Under the pieces are notes generated by a model. That model was not told the DNA's origin, ran no database searches, and saw only the letters and a program-made list of their open reading frames with translations. Positions 1 to 9,364 of a stretch of DNA of 64,000 nucleotides are shown one piece after another; the first letter of the stretch is position 1; each line of letters opens with the position of its first letter. Origin of the DNA: Candidatus Methylomirabilota bacterium (GTDB taxonomy: Bacteria; Methylomirabilota; Methylomirabilia; Methylomirabilales; Methylomirabilaceae); assembly GCA_016207095.1 (NCBI GenBank), contig JACQQF010000043.1:1-64000 (forward strand), read 5' to 3'. The position numbers and the translations under genes are program-made.

Positions 1-1
1 C

Positions 2-109
2 GAAGGATACTTCGCTCGACTGAAACAAAGGTACCGACAGCACCGAGGTCTGGCGCAACGTCATCGCCAAGCTTACTTTCGATGGTATTTGCATCTGTGC
101 CCGAGATAA
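2..109 (+). CDS. C-terminal fragment of an ORF cut by the window edge, possibly a transposase
   Basis: Thirty-five codons are open from the window edge to a TAA at 107-109. The peptide is very basic and aromatic (many Arg, His, Tyr and Trp) and ends in YLHLCPR, a composition common at the C-terminal ends of DDE transposases. No catalytic motif lies inside the window, so the family cannot be named. The roughly 900 bases that follow hold no clear gene, which fits the edge of an insertion element. It could also be a chance open frame. Confidence 0.3.
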   Translation, partial: EGYFARLKQRYRQHRGLAQRHRQAYFRWYLHLCPR

Positions 110-1006
110 AAATGACCAACACTTTTTGGACATTATTCCCACAATGACACCTCATTTAACGCGTGTGTATTAGGGCGAAGCTATCAGGCTGACATCGAAA
201 CAGCGTCGAAGATGCACAGGACCGTTCGCCCTTTGCAGGCCGGCGGGCGGACCCTCGAAGACCTGCGGGAGCTGGCGCGCGAGGACGAGCGAGTAACAGT
301 CTGTCTCGGCTCGGGTGATCCGGGCTGCGGGCGGCCGCAGGAGCAGGTAAACTCCTGCAAAGACCCTCGCCCCTCGCCGACCCACGCTGGTCACAGATCC
401 TTACAACCGCGGTGACCAGACCATAGCCACGTCTCAGCGGTGTCTATCTCTGTTTTTGGGTGGTCCCGTTCTGCTTGCAACATCGTCGATCGTATGTTAG
501 GTTTCCTCGTCGTAACATCCCCAGGGGGTCGCGGTTAAGCGACCATCATGTGACCTCGTCCAAGCAGTAAAGATCACGACTTTGCCGAAGGAGATTACCG
601 TGGTCGCTATGCACAACACCAACCCCGAGGTCGGCGCGGGCTTTTTCGCCTTGCCGCGCGTGGGCCGCGTCGTCGCCGTGCAGCCTCCCGTGAGCTGAGT
701 CGTCGCGGCAGACCTGGCCTCGGCCAAGTGCATCCCCGACGGGACCGGCGCGGCCTAGGCCGCCGTGCATGCCTGACGACAGCGCAGCACGACATCCAGC
801 ACGCCCTGAGCACGAGTTTAGCATCAGGTGCGGCAAGCGAAGCGTCTCAAGAATGGCTCTGACCAGAACCGGTACGGGATCACGCAGAAGGCACACGCCC
901 TTCCTCTTAGCGGCGGAGGTGCTGATGCCCGACTATCTCACTTGCTACCGTGAAGCCCGCCGACAGCCGGTGGGCCGGGTCTTTCGTTTCGCATACGGAG
1001 AACAGC
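110..1006. other. Gene-poor stretch with no supportable gene
   Basis: Short open frames exist on both strands, but none has a recognisable domain, a convincing ribosome binding site or a sensible composition. An AAGGAG followed by GTG near 600 opens only a frame of about 32 codons. The best reading is degenerate or regulatory DNA upstream of the efflux operon, possibly a remnant of the element whose end is seen at 2-109. Confidence 0.5.
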
Positions 1007-2545
1007 ATGCCGAAATCGCTTGTGGAGCGACAGCACTCGCGTGGCGCTCGAGCACTCCTCCTGCCCTTGGCGGTCGTCGCGACCTGCACCGCATGTCTAC
1101 GAAGTCTGCCCGAATGGAGCCCCATGAATCACGTTTCGACCGCTGCAGGTCACTCCTGGAAACCTCGGCCAGACCAGGTGCCTGCCTGGCTGCCCGCCAA
1201 GCAACTGCCGGGCATCCCGCCCGCGCTCAAACCGTTTGCCAGCGAGCTGACTCTCTCTCAGCTTGTCGATGTCGCCCTCCGCAATAGTCCGACCACGCAG
1301 CAGGCCTGGGAGCAGGCGCGCGCGGCCGCGGCGGCCTGGGCCGAGGCCCGCGGCAGCTACTATCCCGCCATCAGCGGCAGCCTGTCCGGTCAATACGGAA
1401 GGGGTGGGCAGACTCAGGGGGCGTCGTCCTTCACAGAGGGGTTGGCCTCCTCGACGACGACGATCGGCGAGGCGAGTCTGACGCTGAGCTATCTCCTCCT
1501 CGACTTCGGCGGCCGCAATGCCACCGTGGAGCGAGCCCGCCAGGCGCTCTTGGCTGCCAACTGGAACCACAATCAGGCGATCCTTGATCTGCTTCGCAAC
1601 GTGGTGCAGGCCTACCACACGCTCCTGGGCTACAAGGCGCAAACGGAGGCCGCAACGGCAAGCGTCGCCGAGGCTCAGACGAGCCTCCTGGCCGCCGAGG
1701 CAAGGCTACAAGCGGGAGTGACCACGATCGCCGACGTGCTGCAGGCCCGGGCGACCCTGCAGCAGGTGCGGGTCAGTCTCGAAGGCGCCCGAGGCGCCGT
1801 GGAGACCTCCCGAGGGGCTCTGGCCACGGCCGTCGGGTGGCCCGCTAACACCGCCTTCGACGTCGCACAGGAACCCAAGGATCCCCCCCTCGACGCCCTC
1901 GGCCAGAACGTGGAGGCGCTGATCGAGCAGGCACGGCGTAATCGCCCTGATCTCGCAGCCGTCCGGGCCTCGGTGCTCCGGAAAGAAGCCGAATTGCGTC
2001 GAGCTGAGTCCGCCCTCTGGCCCCAGCTCGTCGGGAGCGCCTTCGTGGAGGGGGAGATCGTCTGGGGCAACGGCGCGGGCAGCAACCCCGGTTACGCCGT
2101 AGGGGTCGAGCTCCAGATCCCGATCTTCCAGGGGTTCGCGCTGGAAAACGCGGTGCGTGCGGCCCGCGCCAACCTGGAGGCTGCCCGGTCAGCCCTCCAG
2201 CTCCAGGAGCAAGCAGTCATCGGGGACGTCTGGACGGCATACTTCAACTTCCGCACCGCAGCGCTCCAACTCGAGGCGAGCGAGGCCCTCCTGGCGAGCG
2301 CGGCGCAGGCCCATCAGGCGTCGCTGGCTCGCTACCGCGCGGGAGTTGCGGACCTCGTGGAGCTGCTCAATGCTCAGCGCATGCTCACTGGAGGACGCGC
2401 CCAGCGTATCCAAGCCAGGACGGGCCTCTATACGTCCTACGCGCAGCTCGTCCGCGCCATTGGAGCGGAGCTTCGGGTCGGATCACCTGGCGGTGGCGTC
2501 GCGCCCAGCCGTGAAGGGAGGAACGCGCTACGTGAAAAGAACTGA
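1007..2545 (+). CDS. NodT/TolC-family outer membrane factor lipoprotein of an RND efflux system
   Basis: About 512 residues. The start at 1007 is chosen because GGAG lies about 9 bases upstream and it gives a proper N-terminus: a basic stretch, a hydrophobic segment, then a lipobox-like CTAC with the lipidated Cys near residue 30. Two repeated OEP domains follow (about 100-290 and 310-500), rich in long amphipathic helices with Ala, Gln and Leu, as in TolC/OprM. The protein should form the trimeric outer membrane channel of the pump. The adaptor gene starts inside its 3' end with a 14-base overlap, which indicates translational coupling. Confidence 0.9.
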   Translation: MPKSLVERQHSRGARALLLPLAVVATCTACLRSLPEWSPMNHVSTAAGHSWKPRPDQVPAWLPAKQLPGIPPALKPFASELTLSQLVDVALRNSPTTQQAWEQARAAAAAWAEARGSYYPAISGSLSGQYGRGGQTQGASSFTEGLASSTTTIGEASLTLSYLLLDFGGRNATVERARQALLAANWNHNQAILDLLRNVVQAYHTLLGYKAQTEAATASVAEAQTSLLAAEARLQAGVTTIADVLQARATLQQVRVSLEGARGAVETSRGALATAVGWPANTAFDVAQEPKDPPLDALGQNVEALIEQARRNRPDLAAVRASVLRKEAELRRAESALWPQLVGSAFVEGEIVWGNGAGSNPGYAVGVELQIPIFQGFALENAVRAARANLEAARSALQLQEQAVIGDVWTAYFNFRTAALQLEASEALLASAAQAHQASLARYRAGVADLVELLNAQRMLTGGRAQRIQARTGLYTSYAQLVRAIGAELRVGSPGGGVAPSREGRNALREKN

Positions 2546-3716
2546 GCGACGCGGCCTCTCTGACCATTGGGGAGCCGTTGTGTTGGCCTTTGGGTTCACG
2601 TGTGCCGCGCTGGCAGGCTGCGACCGCAAGCGGGAAGGCCCTCCGCCTGTCCCGGCCGTCACGGTGGCCGAAGTGACCCAACAGACGATCCCGGTATACC
2701 TCGAGTACGTGGGGACGACCGAGGCCGTAAGGTCGGTAGACATCCGCGCACGGGTAGAGGGCTTTCTTCAGCGGCGGGCGTTTACTGAGGGCGCCGACGT
2801 GAAGGAGGGCGATCTGCTCTTCATCATCGATCCCAGCCCGTACCAGGCCCAGCTTGAAAGCGCCCTGGCGCAGCTTGCCAAGGACGAGGCCGCGTTGGCC
2901 TACGCCCAAAAGCAGGTAGAGCGCTACCGGCCTCTCTTGGACAAGGAGTTCGTGACGCGAGAAGCCTTCGAGCAGTTTCGCACCAAGGCGGAGGAGGCGG
3001 CGGCGGCGGTAGCGGGCGATCGCGCGGCCGTCAAACAGGCCGGTCTGAACTTGAGCTACTGCACGATGCGCGCCCCGCTCAACGGGCGCATCGGAGAGGC
3101 GGTCGTAAAGGTCGGTAACCTCGTCGGCCCGGGTCAGAACACGGTGCTGGCCAGGATTGTCCAACTCGATCCGATCTACGTCTATTTCAGCGCCAGCGAG
3201 CGTGAGCTTCCTCAGATGCGGAAGCAGCAGGAGCGGGCAGAGCTCCTGGTAACGGCGGCGCTTCCCGATGAGAGCACACACCCACACCGGGGAAGGGTGG
3301 ACTTCTTCAGTAACACCGTGGATCCTTTGACGGCCACCATTAAGCTGCGCGCCGTAGTCCCGAACCCCGGGAAGACGCTGCTGCCAGGGCAGTACGCCAG
3401 GGTCCGCCTGCTTCTAGGCAACAAACCCGACGCGCTCCTCATTCCAGAGCGGGCGATTCAGCAGGATCAGGGAGGCGCCTCCGTCTTCGTCGTCAGCCAG
3501 GACAACAGGGTTCAAGGTCGGGGCGTGGTCGTGGGCGCCGCACACCAGGGCATGCGAGTCATCGAGAGGGGCGTCACGCTCGGCGAGCGGGTGATCATAG
3601 AGGGTCTGCAGAAGGTTCGGCCGGGTATGGAAGTACAGCCCAAGCTCACCTCCCCGGGGCAGGCCTCGACCCTCACGCCGGCGTCCCCGCGGCTGCCGCC
3701 GGGGTCGTCGAATTAG
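2532..3716 (+). CDS. RND efflux periplasmic adaptor (membrane fusion) lipoprotein
   Basis: 394 residues from a GTG start preceded by AGGGAGG. The N-terminus carries a clear lipobox LAGC with Cys30. The order of domains is that of AcrA/MexA: a biotinyl-lipoyl half, a coiled-coil hairpin (about 100-170, rich in Ala, Glu and Lys), the second lipoyl half with the family hallmark RAPLNGRIG, then beta-barrel and membrane-proximal domains. It bridges the inner membrane RND pump and the outer membrane factor. The gene overlaps the upstream channel gene by 14 bases, and the pump gene follows after 160 bases. Confidence 0.93.
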   Translation: MKRTERRGLSDHWGAVVLAFGFTCAALAGCDRKREGPPPVPAVTVAEVTQQTIPVYLEYVGTTEAVRSVDIRARVEGFLQRRAFTEGADVKEGDLLFIIDPSPYQAQLESALAQLAKDEAALAYAQKQVERYRPLLDKEFVTREAFEQFRTKAEEAAAAVAGDRAAVKQAGLNLSYCTMRAPLNGRIGEAVVKVGNLVGPGQNTVLARIVQLDPIYVYFSASERELPQMRKQQERAELLVTAALPDESTHPHRGRVDFFSNTVDPLTATIKLRAVVPNPGKTLLPGQYARVRLLLGNKPDALLIPERAIQQDQGGASVFVVSQDNRVQGRGVVVGAAHQGMRVIERGVTLGERVIIEGLQKVRPGMEVQPKLTSPGQASTLTPASPRLPPGSSN

Positions 3717-3876
3717 GACGCACCCGGACCGATACTGACGGCCGCGCCGGACGAGGATGGATAGATAGCGCTCGCCCCACCAAGGAGCGCACGGCGATCC
3801 CGGGCAGCCCGATCGACCGAACGCGCCACCGCTGAATTAAGGGAGCGGCACCAGAACGGAGTAGGGGAGAGCCATC

Positions 3877-6800
3877 GTGGTTAACTTCTTCATCCAGCGC
3901 CCCATCTTCGCTTCCGTCATCGCGATCGTCGTCGTGCTGGCCGGTGCCGTCTCGATCCCCACGCTTCCCGTCACGCAATTTCCCCCAATCGCGCCGCCCA
4001 CGGTCCAGGTCAGCGCCACCTATACAGGCGCGAGCGCGGAGGTCGTAGAACGCACCGTTACCACGCCCATCGAGGAGCAGCTCAATGGTGTGAAGGGCAT
4101 GATGTACATGTCCTCCCGGAGCTCCAACGACGGAAGTATGACCCTCACCGTGACCTTCGAGATCGGCTACGACCTGGACATCGCCGCGGTGGACGTGCAG
4201 AACCGCGTCGCGATTGCCCAAGCGCAGCTGCCGGAAGACGTCAGCCGGTATGGCATCACCGTCACGAAGCAGTCCACGGACTTCACCCTGGCGGTGAACC
4301 TGATCTCCCCGGACGGAAGGCATGACGACGTCTTCCTCAGCAACTATGCCGACATCCACGTCAGCGATGTGCTGAAACGGATCCCCGGCGTCGGCCAAGT
4401 GATCATCTACGGGGCGCGCACGTACTCGATGCGTCTTTGGCTTCGCCCTGACAAGCTGGCGAGCATGGGCCTGACGGCGCTGGACGTGGCGCAGGCGGTC
4501 CGTGAGCAGAACGCCCAGGTCGCCGCCGGCCAGATCGGTCAGCCTCCTGTTCCGCCTGGACAGCAGTTTCAGTACTCGATCACTACACTCGGTCGCCTCT
4601 CGGAGGCCTCCGAGTTTGAAAACATCATCATCCGGACCCGCGCCGACGGTTCCATAGTCCGGGTGAAGGACATCGCCCGTGTGGAACTCGGGGCTCAGGA
4701 CTACGGCAGCTACGTCCGGCTGAACGGGACCCCCACCGCCAATATCGGCGTCTTCCAGCTCCCGGGCGGGAACGCCCTCGATGTGGCCCGCCGGGTCAGG
4801 GCCGAGATGGAGCGCCTCGCCCCGCGCTTTCCAGAGGGCGTCAAGTATACGATCATCTACGACACCACGATGTTCTTGACCGAATCGATCAAGGAGGTTC
4901 TGATCACGCTGCTCGAGGCCATCGCGTTGGTGTTCCTGGTGGTCTACGTCTTCCTCCAGAGCTGGCGTGCCACGCTGATCCCAGCTATCACCATCCCGGT
5001 GTCCCTGATCGGGACGTTCGCCTTCCTCAAGGCGCTCGGGTTCTCCGCGAACCTCCTGACCCTTTTTGGCGTGGTCCTGGCCATCGGCCTCGTGGTGGAC
5101 GACGCGATCGTCGTCGTGGAGAACGTCACCCGCTTCATCAAGGAGAAGGGGATGCGACCTAGGGAGGCGGCCAGGGCCGCGATGGGCGAGGTCACCGGCC
5201 CCGTCGTCGCCACGTCCCTTGTGTTGATGGCCGTCTTCGTCCCTGTCGCCTTCATGCCCGGAATCAGCGGTCAGCTTTACAAACAGTTCGCCCTGACCAT
5301 CGCCTGCTCGGTCGGGATCTCCACCCTGAACGCGCTTACCTTGAACCCAGCGCTGTGCGCCGTGTTGTTGCGCGCAGAAGCCGGACGGCAGGGTTGGTTC
5401 TTCACAAGGTTCAACCGGGCCTTCGACCGGACCGGGGTGGCCTACGAACGGTGGGTCAAGCTGCTGACCACGCGATGGAAGGCCGTTGTTGCCGTCTTCG
5501 TCGGACTACTTGGCGTGACCTACGCGTCGTTCAGGGTGGTTCCCACGGCCTTCGTCCCGGACGAGGACCAGGGCTACGTCATTGTCAACATTCAGGGGCC
5601 CGAGGGCTCGTCCCTCGAGCGCACGACCGAGGTGGTCGATCAGGTAGAGACGATCCTCCGCGCCACGCCGGGTGTCGCCAGCCTGCTGACGTTCGGCGGC
5701 GTGAGTTTCGTTACCGGAACCACTGCGTCCAATGAAGCGACGGTCTTGCCGATTTTCGAACCGTGGTCGAGGCGGAGATCGTCCGACCTGAAGCTGGAGG
5801 CCATCCTGGCCAATATACGCCCAAGGCTCGCCGCCATCTCCGGTGCGACCGTGGCGGCCTTTAATCCCCCATCAGTCCAGGGTGTGGGCTCGACCGGTGG
5901 CTTCCAGTTCGAGCTACAAGAGCTTGGCGGTGAGAGTCTCCAGACCCTCGCCAAGCTGACACAGGAAATGGTGGGGAGGGGCAATCAACAACCGGAACTC
6001 TCGGGACTGTTCAGCAGCTTCAGGGCCAGCACCCCGCAACTCTACGTTGAGCTCGACCGCACGAAGGCCAAGACCCTGGGCATCCCGATCACTGACGTGT
6101 TCAGCACCCTGCAAACTTACCTCGGCGCCCTCTACGTCAACGACTTCAATAAGTTCGGGCGGGTCTACCGGGTGTTCCTCCAGGCGGAAGACGCCTCTCG
6201 TGCGCGCCCGGAGGACATCACCCGACTCTACGTTCGGACTGGTGGGGGCGCCATGGTTCCACTCAGCACGCTCGTGAAGGTCCGGCCGGCGGTCGGGCCC
6301 CAGACCATCACGCACTACAACCTCTTCCGCACGGCCGAGATCGATGGGGCCGCCGCCCTTGGTTTCAGCTCCGGGCAGGCGATCGAGGCGATGCAGCGAA
6401 TTGCCAAGGAAGTCCTTCCGGAGGGCATGGGCTACGAGTGGACCGGCCTCGCCTACCAGGAGCTCAAGGCCGGACACCAGGCTCCGATCATCTTCGCGTT
6501 GGCGCTCGCATGCGTCTTCCTATTCCTAGCTGCCCAGTACGAGAGCTGGTTGATGCCGTTGACAGTGATGTTGGCCGTGCCCTTGGCCCTGCTGGGCGCG
6601 CTGGGGGCCCAGTGGCTGCGCGGCCTCGCCAACGATGTCTACTGTCAGATCGGGCTGGTGATGCTGATCGGTCTGGCGAGTAAGAACGCGATCCTCATCG
6701 TGGAGTTCGCGAAGCGTCGCCGCAAGGAAGGCCTCTCCGCTCAAGAGGCAGCGATGGAGGCCGCTCACATCCGCTTGCGGCCCATTCTCATGACGGCGTT

Positions 6801-7035
6801 CGCATTTATTCTGGGCGTGGTCCCGCTGGTGCTGGCCGGTGGCGCGGGCGCCAACAGCCGCCACTCCCTTGGCACCGCCGTGTTCGGCGGCATGATCGTC
6901 TCCACGCTGCTGACTCTGCTGATCGTCCCGGTCTTCTATGTGGTCATCGAGGGCCTGAGGGAGCGCGTGTGGCGCGGTCGAGCCGAGCGTAGCCAGCCAG
7001 CATCCGGGCACCATGAGGGCGCAGACAGTCGCTGA
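3877..7035 (+). CDS. RND multidrug efflux pump, HAE1 family (AcrB/MexB-like)
   Basis: 1052 residues, the usual length of AcrB relatives, from a GTG start with AGGGGAGA upstream. It begins with the typical FFIQRPIFA membrane entry. The proton relay residues are present: Asp408-Asp409 in GLVVDDAIVVVENV, and Lys936 in the SKNAILIVEFAK segment of TM10. The two large periplasmic porter loops and twelve membrane segments are where the family has them. It exports hydrophobic compounds with the channel and adaptor encoded just upstream. The sequence does not reveal the substrate. Confidence 0.96.
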   Translation: MVNFFIQRPIFASVIAIVVVLAGAVSIPTLPVTQFPPIAPPTVQVSATYTGASAEVVERTVTTPIEEQLNGVKGMMYMSSRSSNDGSMTLTVTFEIGYDLDIAAVDVQNRVAIAQAQLPEDVSRYGITVTKQSTDFTLAVNLISPDGRHDDVFLSNYADIHVSDVLKRIPGVGQVIIYGARTYSMRLWLRPDKLASMGLTALDVAQAVREQNAQVAAGQIGQPPVPPGQQFQYSITTLGRLSEASEFENIIIRTRADGSIVRVKDIARVELGAQDYGSYVRLNGTPTANIGVFQLPGGNALDVARRVRAEMERLAPRFPEGVKYTIIYDTTMFLTESIKEVLITLLEAIALVFLVVYVFLQSWRATLIPAITIPVSLIGTFAFLKALGFSANLLTLFGVVLAIGLVVDDAIVVVENVTRFIKEKGMRPREAARAAMGEVTGPVVATSLVLMAVFVPVAFMPGISGQLYKQFALTIACSVGISTLNALTLNPALCAVLLRAEAGRQGWFFTRFNRAFDRTGVAYERWVKLLTTRWKAVVAVFVGLLGVTYASFRVVPTAFVPDEDQGYVIVNIQGPEGSSLERTTEVVDQVETILRATPGVASLLTFGGVSFVTGTTASNEATVLPIFEPWSRRRSSDLKLEAILANIRPRLAAISGATVAAFNPPSVQGVGSTGGFQFELQELGGESLQTLAKLTQEMVGRGNQQPELSGLFSSFRASTPQLYVELDRTKAKTLGIPITDVFSTLQTYLGALYVNDFNKFGRVYRVFLQAEDASRARPEDITRLYVRTGGGAMVPLSTLVKVRPAVGPQTITHYNLFRTAEIDGAAALGFSSGQAIEAMQRIAKEVLPEGMGYEWTGLAYQELKAGHQAPIIFALALACVFLFLAAQYESWLMPLTVMLAVPLALLGALGAQWLRGLANDVYCQIGLVMLIGLASKNAILIVEFAKRRRKEGLSAQEAAMEAAHIRLRPILMTAFAFILGVVPLVLAGGAGANSRHSLGTAVFGGMIVSTLLTLLIVPVFYVVIEGLRERVWRGRAERSQPASGHHEGADSR

Positions 7036-7195
7036 TTGAATCCTTGCCCATCGCCCGCAACCTGCCAGGATCACACTGAGCCCTACGCCATTCTCGTAGG
7101 GGATGTGCAGTTGCTGATGTTCGCCACCACGTCGGTCGCGAACGAGTTTGAGACCTAGCGAGACCAGGTGGCAGTGCACGCGCCCCATAGAAGTC

Positions 7196-7223
7196 TTGAC
7201 ACTAACCCTGGCTCTGCTATTCT
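7196..7223 (+). promoter_or_regulatory. Possible sigma70-type promoter upstream of the multicopper oxidase
   Basis: A perfect TTGACA at 7196-7201 is followed after 16 bases by TATTCT at 7218-7223. It lies about 275 bases before the multicopper oxidase start, so the leader would contain the inverted-repeat element at 7340-7447. It is a motif match only. Confidence 0.35.
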
Positions 7224-7339
7224 TGGTGCGGGGGTGTCCGACACAGGAGTCGGGGACGCGGATGAGTGCCGGCCGGCCTCGCGACGGCCCCCCCCAAGTG
7301 TCCCAGTGCCTGGCCCCAAGACGCCTCCCGAGGGGCGTT

Positions 7340-7447
7340 CTAGTGCCGTTCCAACTATTTGCGCCGAAACACTGAGGCTAGGGCAAGGGATAGTTCTTAG
7401 CGGGACACCTGTCGGCGATTAGCCGCAACAAGTTGGAACGGCACTAG
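7340..7447. mobile_element. MITE-like element with terminal inverted repeats
   Basis: A 17-base perfect inverted repeat (CTAGTGCCGTTCCAACT) occupies 7340-7356 and 7431-7447. The match continues inwards with a few mismatches to about 25 bases. The element is about 108 bp, has no coding capacity, and is bounded by TA/CTAG, which would fit the TA target duplication of IS630/Tc1-type elements. It lies in the 462-base gap between the RND pump and the multicopper oxidase. Nothing else was found in that gap except the promoter-like motif at 7196. Confidence 0.6.
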
Positions 7448-7497
7448 CTCAAAGGGCCTACCCGCCGAATCAAACCCCTTTTTAGGAGGGAATCGCC

Positions 7498-9363
7498 ATG
7501 TTCCAACGCAATTTGGTAATAGCATTCGGCGTTGCAACCATGTTGATTCTGGCTGTCTTAGTCAGTGGCTCCGATGCCAAGAGCCTTGCGGGATTTCCGC
7601 AGCCACAGGTCCACCAGTCGTCGTCAGGAGTCCTGAGTCTCACCCTCCAGGCCACCATCGCTCGCAACCTCGTTCGAGATCCGACTACTGGTGAAACCCG
7701 ACTCATAGAGACCCCGACCTACAACGGTACGATTCCAGGTCCCACCCTTCGTGCCAAACCGGGAGACAGCCTGGAGATTCTTCTTATCAACGACCTCCCC
7801 TCGAACCCCCTCGGGCAGCGCATGGGAGGCTTCCCACACGACCCATACTCAACAAATCTACACACTCATGGATTGACGGTTTCGCCACAAGGCATCTCGG
7901 ATAACGTACTCCGCCTGATGGAGCCGGGGACCAGTAACCCCGTACGGGTCGAGATTCCCCCTGACCATCCGAGCGGCACATTCTGGTACCACCCCCACAA
8001 GCACGGATCGGTGAGCTTTCAGTTGTTCGGTGGCATGGCCGGCTTCCTGATCATAGGCGGCGGGCCCGGAACACTCGACAGCGTCCCTGAGGTGAAGAGC
8101 GCCCGGGAAGTCCTGATGGCCTTTCAGGAGATACGCACGGACAAGAATGGCCGGCTTCCCTTCGTCAATCCCGCGGCCACCCAGTTGGGGACGGATGGCA
8201 ATAATCCTGGACTGTGGACTACGTTAGCGAACGGTAACTTCTATATCACGACAAACGGGATCACAAATCCCACTCTCCGTATGAGTCCTGGCGAGGTGCA
8301 GCGGTGGAGGCTCCTCAACGCCGCCTCGGGCGCCACGCTCGTGGTTGCCCTGGAAGACCACGGCTTGCACATCATCGCCAATGACGGGATCACGGTCCCC
8401 AACATGCAGACCCTGGCGCCGGGGCAGCCGTACGTGTTAGGCACAGGCCAGCGTGCGGACGTGCTCGTGAAGGCCGGAGCACCAGGGGTGTACCGGTTGC
8501 AGGCCCTCGACCCCGCCGCCTCCCCGGGATGGTCGGTTGTTTCGGCCTCAGGCATCGATCCGGCGCCGAGGAACGTCCGTTTCAGCCTCGACCTTCCCAC
8601 TCCCACGTTTCCCGTAACCCTGGCCACCATAGTCGTCTCGGGACGTCCCCGCGACATGCCGCTGCCGGCGGGTCCGTTGCCTGTGCCCACGGCGCTTCCG
8701 AGCATCGAAACCATGCTGAGCACACCCCCGAACGTCGTGCGCAAGATTGCCTTCGAGATCTGTGGGCAAAGAGTTTTCATGCAACCGCTGGCATCTCGAT
8801 TGCCCACCTGCGGCTTCTACTTTGACCGATATGACGTAAACTACTGGGGAGGGACAAACTTCACTTCGCTGAATATGATGAGGGACGGTGATGATGCAGG
8901 TACGCCGTCGCCGGACCCAGCGGAGCCCCTGGTCGACTTCCAGAAGGAAGCCCTATTTACTCACGACAAGCCGCTGTTCGACGACATGTTTGTCGGAAAC
9001 TTCGAGGAGTGGACCGTCGTCAACCGCTCCTTCTCGGATCACACCTTCCACATCCATCAAAACCCCTTTCTGGTCACCCACGTCAACGGAAAGCCTCTCC
9101 CTGTCCCTGAGTGGAACGACACGATGATCGTACCCGCTGCCCAGCCCCAACCGGGAGCGAATCCTGTGAACATCAACGAGGCGATGTTCGGGTCCCTCAC
9201 GTTTCGGACTCACTTCGACCCGGACACCGTCGGGAGCTTCGTGATGCACTGCCACGTCCTCAATCACGAGGACATCGGCATGATGCAGCGGCTCGAGATA
9301 CAGGACCGACATGGTTCGCCGGCCGTAGCTGGTCGCCGCAACCTGGCCCAGCACAAGCACTAG
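7498..9363 (+). CDS. Secreted multicopper oxidase
   Basis: 621 residues, preceded by TTAGGAGGG. The N-terminal 28 residues form a signal peptide, so it acts in the periplasm or outside the cell. All four copper-ligand motifs are visible: H122-x-H124 (LHTHGL), W163-Y-H165-P-H167-K-H169, H515-x-x-H518-x-H520, and H584-C585-H586-x3-H590 with Met595 as the axial type 1 copper ligand. This is a complete laccase-type oxidase with cupredoxin domains, coupling one-electron substrate oxidation to reduction of O2 to water. Copper or manganese oxidation, or use of phenolics, cannot be separated from sequence. It converges on a methyltransferase gene with one base between the stop codons. Confidence 0.93.
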   Translation: MFQRNLVIAFGVATMLILAVLVSGSDAKSLAGFPQPQVHQSSSGVLSLTLQATIARNLVRDPTTGETRLIETPTYNGTIPGPTLRAKPGDSLEILLINDLPSNPLGQRMGGFPHDPYSTNLHTHGLTVSPQGISDNVLRLMEPGTSNPVRVEIPPDHPSGTFWYHPHKHGSVSFQLFGGMAGFLIIGGGPGTLDSVPEVKSAREVLMAFQEIRTDKNGRLPFVNPAATQLGTDGNNPGLWTTLANGNFYITTNGITNPTLRMSPGEVQRWRLLNAASGATLVVALEDHGLHIIANDGITVPNMQTLAPGQPYVLGTGQRADVLVKAGAPGVYRLQALDPAASPGWSVVSASGIDPAPRNVRFSLDLPTPTFPVTLATIVVSGRPRDMPLPAGPLPVPTALPSIETMLSTPPNVVRKIAFEICGQRVFMQPLASRLPTCGFYFDRYDVNYWGGTNFTSLNMMRDGDDAGTPSPDPAEPLVDFQKEALFTHDKPLFDDMFVGNFEEWTVVNRSFSDHTFHIHQNPFLVTHVNGKPLPVPEWNDTMIVPAAQPQPGANPVNINEAMFGSLTFRTHFDPDTVGSFVMHCHVLNHEDIGMMQRLEIQDRHGSPAVAGRRNLAQHKH

Positions 9364-9364
9364 G

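Noticed and set aside
2385-3287. 300-codon minus-strand frame over the adaptor gene
   Set aside because: Antisense to a clear AcrA-type adaptor; no recognisable domain.
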